From: JBHIKY01 sp042139015
GTDB lineage: Bacteria; Bacillota; Bacilli; Bacillales; Marinococcaceae
Assembly: GCF_042139015.1 (NCBI RefSeq)
Contig: NZ_JBHIKY010000001.1
Location: forward strand, 186,001 to 250,000
DNA length: 64,000 bases
Direction: 5' to 3'
This document shows positions 1 through 7,871 of this stretch, piece after piece (within the stretch, counting starts at the first letter, position 1; each line of letters opens with the position of its first letter). A program made the translations under genes and the position numbers. A model generated the notes under the pieces. That model made no database searches. It saw nothing but the letters and a program-made list of their open reading frames with translations, and was not told the DNA's origin.

Positions 1-135
1 TACAGTTCAACATTTTTTCACAAATATTATCAATCTGTTCCTTGTTTGTTTTTATTAAATCAAATACCCTTAATTAATAAACAACTATAAAATTGCGTTT
101 AATCGAACCATAATCTAGAAAAAAGGAGCAATAAA

Positions 136-714
136 ATGTTACCAATCGAGCGACAGCAACAAATTTTAACATGGCTGGAGCATGAAGAGACAATGCGTGT
201 TTCAGATATTAGTAAAAGATTAGATGTTTCTGAAATGACAATTTATCGTGACATAAAACCGTTGATTGAGCAGGAGAAGATTCTAAAAACAGGAAATGGT
301 ATTTCTCTTGTGCCTCAAACGTTTGTTTCTTCTAATCATTGTTCTTATTGCCATAAACCTTCGAATTCTCGATTATCAGTCAAGCTTCTTAAAGTAAATC
401 AACAAGTAGAGCTGGCCTGCTGCGCTCATTGCGGCTTGCTTCGTTATCAGGATATTAAAAAGGATATTTCGCAGATTATCTGCCAGGATTTTTTAACAGA
501 TACAACCATAAGTGCGAAAATGGCAGTTTATCTTATACATGCAGATGTAAACCTTAATTGCTGCCAGCCTCAAGTCATCTCTTTTCAATCCATGAAACAA
601 GCTGAGCAATTCCAGCTGGGATTCGGTGGCGATATCTATCATTTTGACGACGCTATTCGCACCATTACTAAAGAAATGCATGGGGATTCCTGCTGTCAAT
701 CCAATAATACGTAA
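136..714 (+). CDS. ycnK: YcnK-like copper-responsive transcriptional repressor (DeoR HTH + NosL-like domain)
   Basis: Predicted DNA-binding copper sensor. Residues 1-57 form a DeoR-type winged HTH (RISDIS-like and VSEMTIYRDI motifs). The C-terminal half is NosL-like and cysteine-rich: CxxC at 69-72, CCAHC at 95-99, Cys116 and a Cys pair at 142-143. This Cys layout and the opening MLPI.RQQ match what I recall of B. subtilis YcnK, which represses a copper-uptake operon when copper is sufficient. The ATG follows an AAGGAG site by about 7 nt. The next genes (PepSY and YtkA-like) lie close behind on the same strand, so they are plausible targets. The usual partners ycnJ and ycnI are not in the window. 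Family assignment is firm; the regulated metal is inferred. Confidence 0.85.
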   Translation: MLPIERQQQILTWLEHEETMRVSDISKRLDVSEMTIYRDIKPLIEQEKILKTGNGISLVPQTFVSSNHCSYCHKPSNSRLSVKLLKVNQQVELACCAHCGLLRYQDIKKDISQIICQDFLTDTTISAKMAVYLIHADVNLNCCQPQVISFQSMKQAEQFQLGFGGDIYHFDDAIRTITKEMHGDSCCQSNNT

Positions 715-738
715 AGATACATATTAGAGGAGGAAAAA

Positions 739-2106
739 ATGACTCCAAAACGCAATAAACAACTTAAGAATGGCAAGAAAACCACGGGTATATATCATGC
801 CGTCTGGCGCTGGCACTTTTATGCTGGATTAATTTTTATGCCTTTTCTTCTACTATTGGCAATCACAGGCGGTATTTATCTCTTTAAGGCTGAGATTGAA
901 CAATTTATGTATCAGGACCTTTACCAAGTGGAAGCACAGGGGCAGGCCATCTCCCCTGCTGCACAGATTGACACTGTGATGGATAGATATCCTGAAGCAA
1001 TCGTGGATCGATACCGTCCTGGAGAAGATGCGCATCGATCAGCTGAAGTAGGAATCAGCAATGAATCCTCTTCTCTGACGGTTTTTGTTGATCCTTATAC
1101 TGGAGAAATTGTTGGTGATCTTCCTGATGAAGAACGTTTAATGGATAAAATTGTTGAAATTCATGGAGAACTAATGGCCGGGACCACAGGGGACCGAATC
1201 GTCGAATTAGCCGCCTGCTGGGCAATTATTCTTATTGTCACGGGGATTTACTTATGGCGGCCCAAAAGGAACGAAAAGTTATGGGGTGTGCTGCTCCCAA
1301 GATTTTCGAAAGGTAAAAAAATTGCAATGAGAGACCTGCACGCCGTTCCAGCCTTTTGGATATCGGCAGGGATGTTCTTTTTAATCATGACTGGATTACC
1401 CTGGTCTGGTCTTTGGGGAAATGGGGTTCAAACTTTGGCGACCAGTACCGGAGCAGGCTACCCTCCTTCCATTTGGGTCGGAGAGGCCCCGACCTCTGAG
1501 GTCAAGACGGAAGATATTGCAGATGTTTCATGGGCAGCTGAAAATTTAGACGTTCCTTCTTCTTCTATACAGGAATATGAAAGATTGTCCATTGATGATG
1601 TTGTTGATATTGCAGAAGAAAGGAACGTTTATCCGAGCTACGATGTGTTTTTACCCCAGGAAGAAGATGGAGTATATACGTTATCTGTATTTACTGAAAA
1701 AGCTGAGGATGAAGCCACTTTGCACATTGATCAGTATACCGGAGCTGTTTTAGCTGATTACCGTTTTCAGGACTATGCTCCGGCAGGAAAGCTGATTGCG
1801 ATGGGAATTACTTTGCATGAAGGAACACAATTTGGACTCCTCAATCAACTAACCGGGCTTATAATTTGTATAGGTATCGCAGGAATTGTTGTAAGTGGGT
1901 TTTTATTATGGTGGAAACGAAAGCCTGCCGGAAAGCTGGGAGCTCCAAAAGCGCCTCCTGCCAGAACACTAAAGTTCTTCACCCTTATTCTCATATTATT
2001 GGGGATATTATTTCCTTTAGTCGGAATCTCACTCCTTTTCGTTTGGATAATTGATTTCCTGGTTATTAAAAGAATTCCAAAGGTACAGAAGTTTTTAAAC
2101 GCGTAA
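739..2106 (+). CDS. PepSY-associated transmembrane protein (PiuB-type)
   Basis: A 455-residue integral membrane protein of the PepSY/PiuB type, a family often linked to iron or copper handling and respiratory metal assembly. An N-terminal helix (about 27-48) follows the family HxxxWRWHxYAG signature (residues 20-29). Extracytoplasmic PepSY-like stretches occur around 65-130 and 275-345, with further helices near 155-175, 205-225, 370-395 and 410-440. RDLHAVPAFW is the conserved histidine segment before the third helix. An AGGAGG site precedes the ATG, and the gene starts 24 nt after the YcnK-like regulator, suggesting one copper-linked operon. The substrate is unknown. Confidence 0.8.
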   Translation: MTPKRNKQLKNGKKTTGIYHAVWRWHFYAGLIFMPFLLLLAITGGIYLFKAEIEQFMYQDLYQVEAQGQAISPAAQIDTVMDRYPEAIVDRYRPGEDAHRSAEVGISNESSSLTVFVDPYTGEIVGDLPDEERLMDKIVEIHGELMAGTTGDRIVELAACWAIILIVTGIYLWRPKRNEKLWGVLLPRFSKGKKIAMRDLHAVPAFWISAGMFFLIMTGLPWSGLWGNGVQTLATSTGAGYPPSIWVGEAPTSEVKTEDIADVSWAAENLDVPSSSIQEYERLSIDDVVDIAEERNVYPSYDVFLPQEEDGVYTLSVFTEKAEDEATLHIDQYTGAVLADYRFQDYAPAGKLIAMGITLHEGTQFGLLNQLTGLIICIGIAGIVVSGFLLWWKRKPAGKLGAPKAPPARTLKFFTLILILLGILFPLVGISLLFVWIIDFLVIKRIPKVQKFLNA

Positions 2107-2145
2107 TGGACATATCGGAAAATGAAGAAGTGAGGTGTAACAACA

Positions 2146-2610
2146 GTGAAAAAAGCATTTCATTTCTACGCTGTCGGTATTTTATTACTCTTTTTGTCAG
2201 CATGTGCCGTAGATGATAATACAGCTAATCTATATAAAAAATCTAAACCACTGGAGATTGATTTGATTTTACCTAAAAGCACTTCGCTGGATAAAGAACA
2301 AATGATAAAGATTAAGTTGACTCAAGAAGGAGAAAAAGTAGAGGACGCGGCCGCTCAGCTTGAAATATGGAAAAGAGATAACCATGAAGATCATGAAGTG
2401 ATTAAAGCGAAGTCTGAAGGGAACGGAATTTATGCTGCAGAAAAAATGTTCAACGATGATGGCTTATATTATATAAGAGCAGAGGTCAGGACCAGTGATT
2501 CACACGTGATGCCTACTAAACAAGTGATTGTCGGCAATCCCACGGAAGAAGAATTAAACTCATTGCAGCAAAAAACTGAACAACTCCAAGGAGGCCATGA
2601 CCATCACTAA
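2146..2610 (+). CDS. YtkA/FixH-like lipoprotein
   Basis: A 154-residue exported lipoprotein: a short basic N-terminus, hydrophobic stretch and LSAC lipobox ending at Cys20. The body is an immunoglobulin-like YtkA/FixH fold with the typical pattern of an acidic EIWK strand, an EGNGIYAAEKMF strand and a closing SHVMPTKQVIVG strand. A His-rich tail (GGHDHH) could bind metal. The start is GTG, chosen because GAGGTG lies just upstream. It is the third gene of the YcnK-PepSY group and probably works with it outside the membrane. Domain call is from pattern recognition; the copper link is inferred from context. Confidence 0.75.
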   Translation: MKKAFHFYAVGILLLFLSACAVDDNTANLYKKSKPLEIDLILPKSTSLDKEQMIKIKLTQEGEKVEDAAAQLEIWKRDNHEDHEVIKAKSEGNGIYAAEKMFNDDGLYYIRAEVRTSDSHVMPTKQVIVGNPTEEELNSLQQKTEQLQGGHDHH

Positions 2611-2713
2611 TCACTCATTCAACTAAAACCACGTACCTATTAAAAAAGTCAATAGTAAGATTCCCATACCTGCGGCTCGGACACAATAAAGTTCTTTCTC
2701 CGAGAGTGGTCTT

Positions 2714-2899
2714 TTAGTTACAAGTTACAGACCAATTGAAAGCTAAAAAGCTGATGGTCTCTTCTTCAACGGCTTTATCGTTGTCTTCACAGTCCTTTTT
2801 AGCGTCTGCGTATCCTTTGTAGCTGGAAGCAGAGGCGACTGCAAAGGTAAGTATTAGCAGGAATACGATTAACAGCGTTTTTGTTCTTTTTGAGCTCAA
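2714..2899 (-). CDS. small single-pass membrane or secreted peptide, unknown
   Basis: A 61-residue ORF with a basic N-terminus followed by a strongly hydrophobic stretch (TLLIVFLLILTFAVASA), typical of a signal peptide or membrane anchor, then a short charged tail with two cysteines (Cys37 and Cys60). The start would be TTG behind a GGTGGTGG purine stretch. No family is recognised. It sits alone between the convergent YtkA-like and GlpQ genes. It is kept as a probable small gene because of the clear N-terminal signal. Confidence 0.45.
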   Translation of the reverse strand: MSSKRTKTLLIVFLLILTFAVASASSYKGYADAKKDCEDNDKAVEEETISFLAFNWSVTCN

Positions 2900-3004
2900 G
2901 TTACCACCACCATCCTACCATGTTTTTGCCTCATGTGTTCTTACGACGCTATAAAATAATTGTTTCGCCACTTCTTTAATTTTTTAATATTTCATAAGCA
3001 AAAC

Positions 3005-3034
3005 GAAGCGCCTCTGCCTGAGCAGAAGCGCTTC
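3005..3034 (-). terminator. Rho-independent terminator of the glpQ-like gene
   Basis: A 13-bp stem (GAAGCGCCTCTGC with GCAGAAGCGCTTC, one mismatch) closes a CTGA loop and is followed on the minus strand by a GTTTTGC tract, 14 nt past the stop codon. Confidence 0.8.
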
Positions 3035-3047
3035 ATTTATTTAAGTA

Positions 3048-3899
3048 TCATGCTGCTTCATCAGCCGGATGCGGATCAACGTAATCCGGGTAGTCTGTAA
3101 TGATACCGTCAACGCCGAGCTCCAGGAGATAGTCCGCAGATTCTCGATCTCTGACTGTCCAAGGGTAGGTTTCCATGCCTTCGTTATGAATCCGTTCGAC
3201 CAGCTCCTCATCCATCATATCCTTCGCTGGATTGACAGCTTCTGCGTATTCCTTGAATTCGGAAAGCTGCTCGTCTGATATGCCATCATCACTGTAGCTT
3301 AACAGTACACCGACAGGCACTGAGGGAAGAATGGAGTGAAAGGTTTTCATTGAATCATGGTCAAAGGACTGCACCATAATTTTATCGTTATTCGGACGAT
3401 GCAGATTGCGGGCAGTAAGCTCATCCGCTACCTTTTGTTCAATTCCGGGATAGAGCGAAGGAGATTTGATTTCAATGAGAATGCCGATTTTCCCCCGGTA
3501 TTCATCGAGCACCTCTCCGAGGGTCGGGATGGGTTCTCCGGCGAATTCTTCATCAAAGAAGCTCCCCGCATCGAGTTCCCTCATTGCTTCATAAGTCAGA
3601 TCTTCCACGGCTCCGCTTCCATCCGTCGTCCGATCCACGGTAGTGTCGTGAATCACCACAAGTTCGCCATCTTCACTCATCTGCAAATCAAGCTCGATCA
3701 TTTCTGCTTTCATGTCCACTGCCTTGTCAAATGCCGCCATTGTGTTCTCCGGGGCGTAGCCTGACGCTCCGCGGTGAGCCACCGTTGTCATCTGCTTTCT
3801 TTCCTTCTCCGTCACTCCTTCATTCGCCTGCGCCCCTCCCGGAAGCAGCATCGTCACACTCATCACACCCATCGCACAGCTCAGCAAGAGTCGTTTCAT
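3048..3899 (-). CDS. glpQ: secreted glycerophosphodiester phosphodiesterase (GDPD)
   Basis: Hydrolyses deacylated phospholipid or teichoic-acid glycerophosphodiesters to glycerol-3-phosphate and an alcohol. A signal peptide covers residues 1-26. The GDPD TIM barrel begins with the HRG motif (His42-Arg43), followed by ENT (Glu51), the metal ligands in IELDL (Glu69, Asp71) and general acid His84 in VVIHDTTVDRTTDG. It ends with the family closing motif GVDGIITDYPD. The ATG at 3899 is preferred over the TTG one codon earlier because it follows GAGAGGA at proper spacing. The gene stands alone with its own terminator. Length (283 aa) is normal for the family. Confidence 0.92.
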   Translation of the reverse strand: MKRLLLSCAMGVMSVTMLLPGGAQANEGVTEKERKQMTTVAHRGASGYAPENTMAAFDKAVDMKAEMIELDLQMSEDGELVVIHDTTVDRTTDGSGAVEDLTYEAMRELDAGSFFDEEFAGEPIPTLGEVLDEYRGKIGILIEIKSPSLYPGIEQKVADELTARNLHRPNNDKIMVQSFDHDSMKTFHSILPSVPVGVLLSYSDDGISDEQLSEFKEYAEAVNPAKDMMDEELVERIHNEGMETYPWTVRDRESADYLLELGVDGIITDYPDYVDPHPADEAA

Positions 3900-3963
3900 C
3901 AATATTCCTCTCTCCCTTCCCTATTTTTCACTATCACTTTAGCTGAGAAATATAAAGGGAAAA

Positions 3964-4031
3964 TAAAGAGAGCATCAATTGTTGTAGAGGGCGTGTAAAA
4001 AATGTAAAATATTAGGATATATTGATGATAC
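3964..4031. repeat. 68-bp dispersed repeat, copy A
   Basis: This stretch between the glpQ-like gene and the SEDS gene matches 10993-11060 without gaps: the first 26 nt are identical and 58 of 68 overall. The differences late in the repeat are third-position-like (gat gat act versus gac gac act), so part of it may descend from coding sequence reading LGYIDDT. Confidence 0.75.
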
Positions 4032-4350
4032 TCTCTCAAGAGGAAAGCAGTAATTCCGGAAATGAACGAGCGAAAATCAAAAAATGCAGTAAGTATGAGA
4101 TGGGTAGATGGATGTACCTTTCTACAAAAAAATTCTTTAAATTGAAAAGAATGAATGCTTAAAAAAATGATATAATCTTACCAGATAAATATATATCTTC
4201 CTGCTTCCATTCAAATGAAAGTTATTTTATAGTTGATATCGGTCACCAACTCACTTCCAATTTGTTTCATCAATAAATGAAGGGGAGGGATACACTTTTT
4301 TTCTTATAAATGACTGGTCCAGATACGACCGGACCTTAATAATTACAACG
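4032..4350. other. upstream region of the SEDS gene
   Basis: About 320 nt without a clear gene. A strong purine stretch, AAGGGGAGGG at 4280-4289, looks like a ribosome binding site, followed by a seven-T run (4296-4302). The SEDS reading frame stays open through this region from about 4237 but contains no ATG, GTG or TTG start. Confidence 0.5.
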
Positions 4351-5421
4351 ATGCTTCTTTGTGTCTTTGGTTTAGTAATGGTGTACAGCGCAAGTTTTCC
4401 ATTAGCAATCGATATGACTGGCAGTTCCACTCATTTCTTACGAAGACAGCTTGTTTGGTTTAGTATTGGTTTATTTCTCTTTTTGTTCATTACACGTATT
4501 TCATATAAAAAATATAGAAAAATAATCCCGCTTATACTTTTCGGGTGCTTCTGCTCTCTTATCGGAGTGCTGTTGTTCGGTCACAGTGTCAACGGAGCAA
4601 AGCGGTGGCTTGCTTTAGGTCCTTTTACAATCCAGCCATCCGAATTTGTTAAATTAGGCATGATTATTTATTTAGCACACGTCTATTCCAATAAACAATC
4701 GTATATTAACCATTTCGTCAGAGGCGTGCTTCCTCCTCTCATCGTTCTGATTTGTATGTTTGCTCTTATTATGCTCCAGCCTGACCTTGGTACAGGAACG
4801 GCTATTTTACTTGCAGGCGGTGTGATTGTATTTTTATCCGGGGCAAGATGGACCCACCTAGTCACCCTGGCTATCCTAGCATGCGGTGTAATTACCTGGT
4901 TAGCCTATCAGGCCCCATATCGCGTCCAGCGGCTGATCGCCTTTCGGGAACCTTTTGAAATAGAAGCTCAGGGAAGCGGTGGCTACCAGCTGATCCAATC
5001 TTATATCGCTATTGCTCACGGAGGTTTAACCGGGACAGGCCTTGGACAGAGTGTACAAAAAATGAGTTTTCTGCCCGAACCTCACACCGATTTTATATTT
5101 GCTGTCATTGCTGAAGAGCTCGGGATATTTGGCCTTTTCTTCACGATTGCGGCTTTTGCCATTATCGCAGTACGGGGCTTTCGCATCGCAGCAAGATGTG
5201 AAGATACATTTGGCCGACTGCTCGCGTTTGGCCTTGTATTTAATCTGCTGAGCCAGGCTCTCTTTAATAAAGCAGCTGTTACCGGCATGATGCCCATTAC
5301 CGGGATTACGCTCCCGTTTATCAGCTATGGCGGCTCCTCCCTGTTAATCTCGATGATATCAATGGCGATACTCATAAATATTTCGAAAGACCGCCGTTCT
5401 GCTTCTCACTCGCATACGTAG
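4351..5421 (+). CDS. SEDS-family peptidoglycan glycosyltransferase (FtsW/RodA/SpoVE)
   Basis: Polytopic membrane glycosyltransferase that polymerises lipid II during division, elongation or sporulation. Family landmarks are present: FGLVMVYSAS in the first helix, NGAKRWLALGPFTIQPSEF, the extracellular loop PEPHTDFIFA carrying the catalytic Asp, and GITLPFISYGGSS near the end. The ATG at 4351 lies inside the first transmembrane segment, and the frame reads NDWSRYDRTLIITT just before it. The true N-terminus is therefore upstream and its start codon is unclear (see findings). No divIB or penicillin-binding protein partner is adjacent. FtsW versus SpoVE cannot be settled by reading. Confidence 0.85.
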   Translation: MLLCVFGLVMVYSASFPLAIDMTGSSTHFLRRQLVWFSIGLFLFLFITRISYKKYRKIIPLILFGCFCSLIGVLLFGHSVNGAKRWLALGPFTIQPSEFVKLGMIIYLAHVYSNKQSYINHFVRGVLPPLIVLICMFALIMLQPDLGTGTAILLAGGVIVFLSGARWTHLVTLAILACGVITWLAYQAPYRVQRLIAFREPFEIEAQGSGGYQLIQSYIAIAHGGLTGTGLGQSVQKMSFLPEPHTDFIFAVIAEELGIFGLFFTIAAFAIIAVRGFRIAARCEDTFGRLLAFGLVFNLLSQALFNKAAVTGMMPITGITLPFISYGGSSLLISMISMAILINISKDRRSASHSHT

Positions 5422-5424
5422 GAA

Positions 5425-5456
5425 AAGCTTCATGAGAACGTGCTCTCATGAAGCTT
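5425..5456. terminator. bidirectional terminator between two SEDS genes
   Basis: A perfect 13-bp inverted repeat (AAGCTTCATGAGA / TCTCATGAAGCTT) with an ACGTGC loop. It lies between the two convergent stop codons and is flanked by A- and T-rich ends. Confidence 0.85.
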
Positions 5457-5459
5457 ATT

Positions 5460-6638
5460 TTATGCTTTTTCCTTATACTGAGAGTCTGAAGAAGAAAACA
5501 TAAATACTTTTCTATTATAACGAACTCCCATTACCAGCCCGATCGCAAGCATGGTAGTTAATAGCGAGCTGCCTCCGTAGCTTACTAACGGAAGTGTAAA
5601 TCCGGTGACAGGAAGAATACCCAAATTCATTCCTATATTCTGAAATACTTGAAAAGCAAGCATTCCAGCTATTCCCGCGCATAAGTAGGATCCAAAAGGA
5701 TGATGACATTTAAACGCCGTCATGACGATCATATACAACAAAATAAAATAAAGCACGATTAATAACGCCGCTCCACCAAACCCATGAGTATTTCCAATGA
5801 TAGCGAATATAAAATCGGTATGAGCTTCTGGAATGTAAATCTGATGGTCAGAACCAAACACCTTTCCCGTTCCAATCAATAACAACGCCTGTGCCGTCTG
5901 ATATCCTTCATCGACATATTCGAACGGGTTAAGCCACCCGTAAAAACGACGTACTTGATAAGGGGAAAGATACGAAAAAATATACTGGTCAATGACAGCC
6001 GGGTATCGAAAAAATACCCACAGGAACATTGCAATTCCCAGTAAAGGAATACCAAAAAGCACTGCTAATATCTTAAGTGAAACTCCTGATACTATGAGCA
6101 TCGTGATGAATATAGAAGTTGTCATCATCACCATGCCCATATCCGGCTGATTGACCAAAAACAGAACAGGTGGAATAACAACCACAGTCATTTTTCCTAT
6201 CAGCTTCAGGTCTGCACTTAACGTATGCGAATATCGCTGGTTATGTTTAAAAGTAATATTGCTTAACGTTATGATAATGAAAATTTTCATTAATTCGGAC
6301 GGCTGAAAAGAGCCAATCAGCGGCAGCTCAAACCATCTTACGGCTCCTTTACTCGGTGGTGCTATAGATGGAGGGGCAATTGCTAAAAGCATTAACAGAA
6401 ATAACCCCAAAAAGTAGAGGAGCCAGGATAAATACATATAATATTCGAAGTCAAAGTGCAGGATTAAAAAAATCATCAGAAAAGCGACAAAATAAAATAC
6501 AGCCTGCCTGATAACAAAATTCGTATCGTACTGAGACATTTCCTGAGCATAGAAAATAGACAGACAGCTGATTACACTAAAAAGAAATAAAACAAAAAAC
6601 ATGTTGATATCATATTTTTCATATTTAATATTTTCCAT
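5460..6638 (-). CDS. SEDS-family protein, RodA/FtsW-like
   Basis: Second SEDS glycosyltransferase, 392 residues, convergent with the first. It has about ten hydrophobic helices, the KGAVRWFELP and FQPSELMKI segments, the PEAHTDFIFAI loop with the catalytic Asp, and GFTLPLVSYGGSS. The NLGILPVTG segment resembles the RodA NIGMTxGLxPxTG motif. The start is ATG with only a weak GTGGTG purine stretch upstream. The sequence is clearly divergent from the neighbour, so this is not a recent tandem duplicate. A role in lateral wall or spore wall synthesis is expected from the family; which one is not shown. Confidence 0.85.
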   Translation of the reverse strand: MENIKYEKYDINMFFVLFLFSVISCLSIFYAQEMSQYDTNFVIRQAVFYFVAFLMIFLILHFDFEYYMYLSWLLYFLGLFLLMLLAIAPPSIAPPSKGAVRWFELPLIGSFQPSELMKIFIIITLSNITFKHNQRYSHTLSADLKLIGKMTVVVIPPVLFLVNQPDMGMVMMTTSIFITMLIVSGVSLKILAVLFGIPLLGIAMFLWVFFRYPAVIDQYIFSYLSPYQVRRFYGWLNPFEYVDEGYQTAQALLLIGTGKVFGSDHQIYIPEAHTDFIFAIIGNTHGFGGAALLIVLYFILLYMIVMTAFKCHHPFGSYLCAGIAGMLAFQVFQNIGMNLGILPVTGFTLPLVSYGGSSLLTTMLAIGLVMGVRYNRKVFMFSSSDSQYKEKA

Positions 6639-6797
6639 AGTTCACCACACAAAAAATACTTTCTAATCTTTTACTATAAAGGTTTCAGCCTCAGTGGTCT
6701 ATAGTGTTAAAATAATGTTTATAAAATTCACATAAAAATATATTAAAAGCAACAAACTCTGCGAAACATTCGAGCAGCAGCAACCACTTTTAAAAAA

Positions 6798-6833
6798 GAA
6801 AGAAGCTTCAGCAATCAAGCTGGAGCTTCTTTC
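6798..6833 (-). terminator. Rho-independent terminator
   Basis: A 15-bp stem with one mismatch and an AATCAA loop, followed on the minus strand by six T residues. It lies just past the stop of the secreted helical protein gene. Confidence 0.85.
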
Positions 6834-6835
6834 TT

Positions 6836-7480
6836 TTAATTATTAAACTTCTCTGGAAATTGTTTTACAACTGCCTCAGAGATGGTGTCTGCCATTATGA
6901 TTATATGAGTGATCCCTTCATCAATCGCAGCGATCCTTGCGTCCCAATCTTTTTCTAAGCTTGCCGTTAAGTCATCTGCCACCATTTCCAGATGCGTATA
7001 CAACAAATTTTTTACGTCCTCATTTTTTAAATTAGGATTTGCCTCACTAAGGAATGCCGCTATATCATCAGCATTTCTATACCATTCTTTGTTTAGTTGC
7101 TTCACTTTGTCTTCCTCACCATTTTTAGCTGCTTCTACAATCTCGCCAGCAATAGAAATATGCTCCTTAAGTAATTCCGTAAGTGTATTCCCTGCGTCCT
7201 CTCCATATACCGGCTTCACTGCATTCCCGATATCCTCCTGATTTTTCAGAAGCCTTGCCAGCACCTGCTCCTGATCCTCCGCTCCTGCCGTTGTCGCACT
7301 TGTAATATAATTACTTGTCCATAATACATGATCAATCCAAAGTCTCCTGAATTCATTTTCGAATTCCACCTCTGATTGACTAATGCATTGTTCCTCTGTG
7401 TTCTCATTGGCACTAATGTCTCCAGGCAGCATGTTTAGCAGAAATAACAACGTAAATGCCATCAACAATAATCTTTTCAT
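6836..7480 (-). CDS. conserved secreted helical protein, function unknown
   Basis: A 214-residue protein with a signal peptide (MKRLLLMAFTLLFLL...) and an all-helical body. Recognisable conserved segments are RRLWIDHVLWTSNYI, LLKEHISIAGEIVEAAK and KEWYRNADDIAAFL, plus a closing VVKQFPEKF. From memory these belong to a widespread Firmicute family often mislabelled in databases as acetylglutamate kinase or glycosyltransferase. The His and Trp positions suggest a four-helix bundle, but no activity is known. The start at 7480 is preferred over the longer reading frame because AAGGAGT lies 7 nt upstream and the signal peptide begins there. Confidence 0.7.
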   Translation of the reverse strand: MKRLLLMAFTLLFLLNMLPGDISANENTEEQCISQSEVEFENEFRRLWIDHVLWTSNYITSATTAGAEDQEQVLARLLKNQEDIGNAVKPVYGEDAGNTLTELLKEHISIAGEIVEAAKNGEEDKVKQLNKEWYRNADDIAAFLSEANPNLKNEDVKNLLYTHLEMVADDLTASLEKDWDARIAAIDEGITHIIIMADTISEAVVKQFPEKFNN

Positions 7481-7871
7481 CAAACCGACTCCTTCCAAAA
7501 TAAAAAATACCTTCATATTATTGCTATAGCGATTTTTTTCATTCATTAAAATAAGGAATCTAAAGGAGTGGCCATTAAATTGAAATAATGTTCTTTTATA
7601 AAGTTTGAGCAAAAATTCCTCATAAGCCAGCATTATACGATAAATAAGCGTTCATTTAAATTTCGTTTTATAGTAATACTAATTTTTCTTATATCCAAAT
7701 TATGTTAATAAAACACTATTACTATCTTGCTTATCTGAATAATCCTGTTTGCCGTCAAATTAAATTCAGTACTTTTGGAATAGTTCTATATTATCTATAT
7801 TTTTTAATAAAAGGAAAATATAAAGTTATGTGGAAAATAATAGAATAAATTCCAAAAGGAGGATGGTTTAT
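7481..7871. other. AT-rich divergent intergenic region
   Basis: About 390 nt between two divergently transcribed secreted-protein genes. It is very AT-rich and presumably holds both promoters. I see no gene, repeat or convincing regulatory motif in it. Confidence 0.5.

Noticed and set aside
3731..3998. Plus-strand Ser/Pro/His-rich ORFs over the glpQ-like signal peptide
   Set aside because: Antisense of a signal peptide region; no ribosome site, no recognisable pattern.
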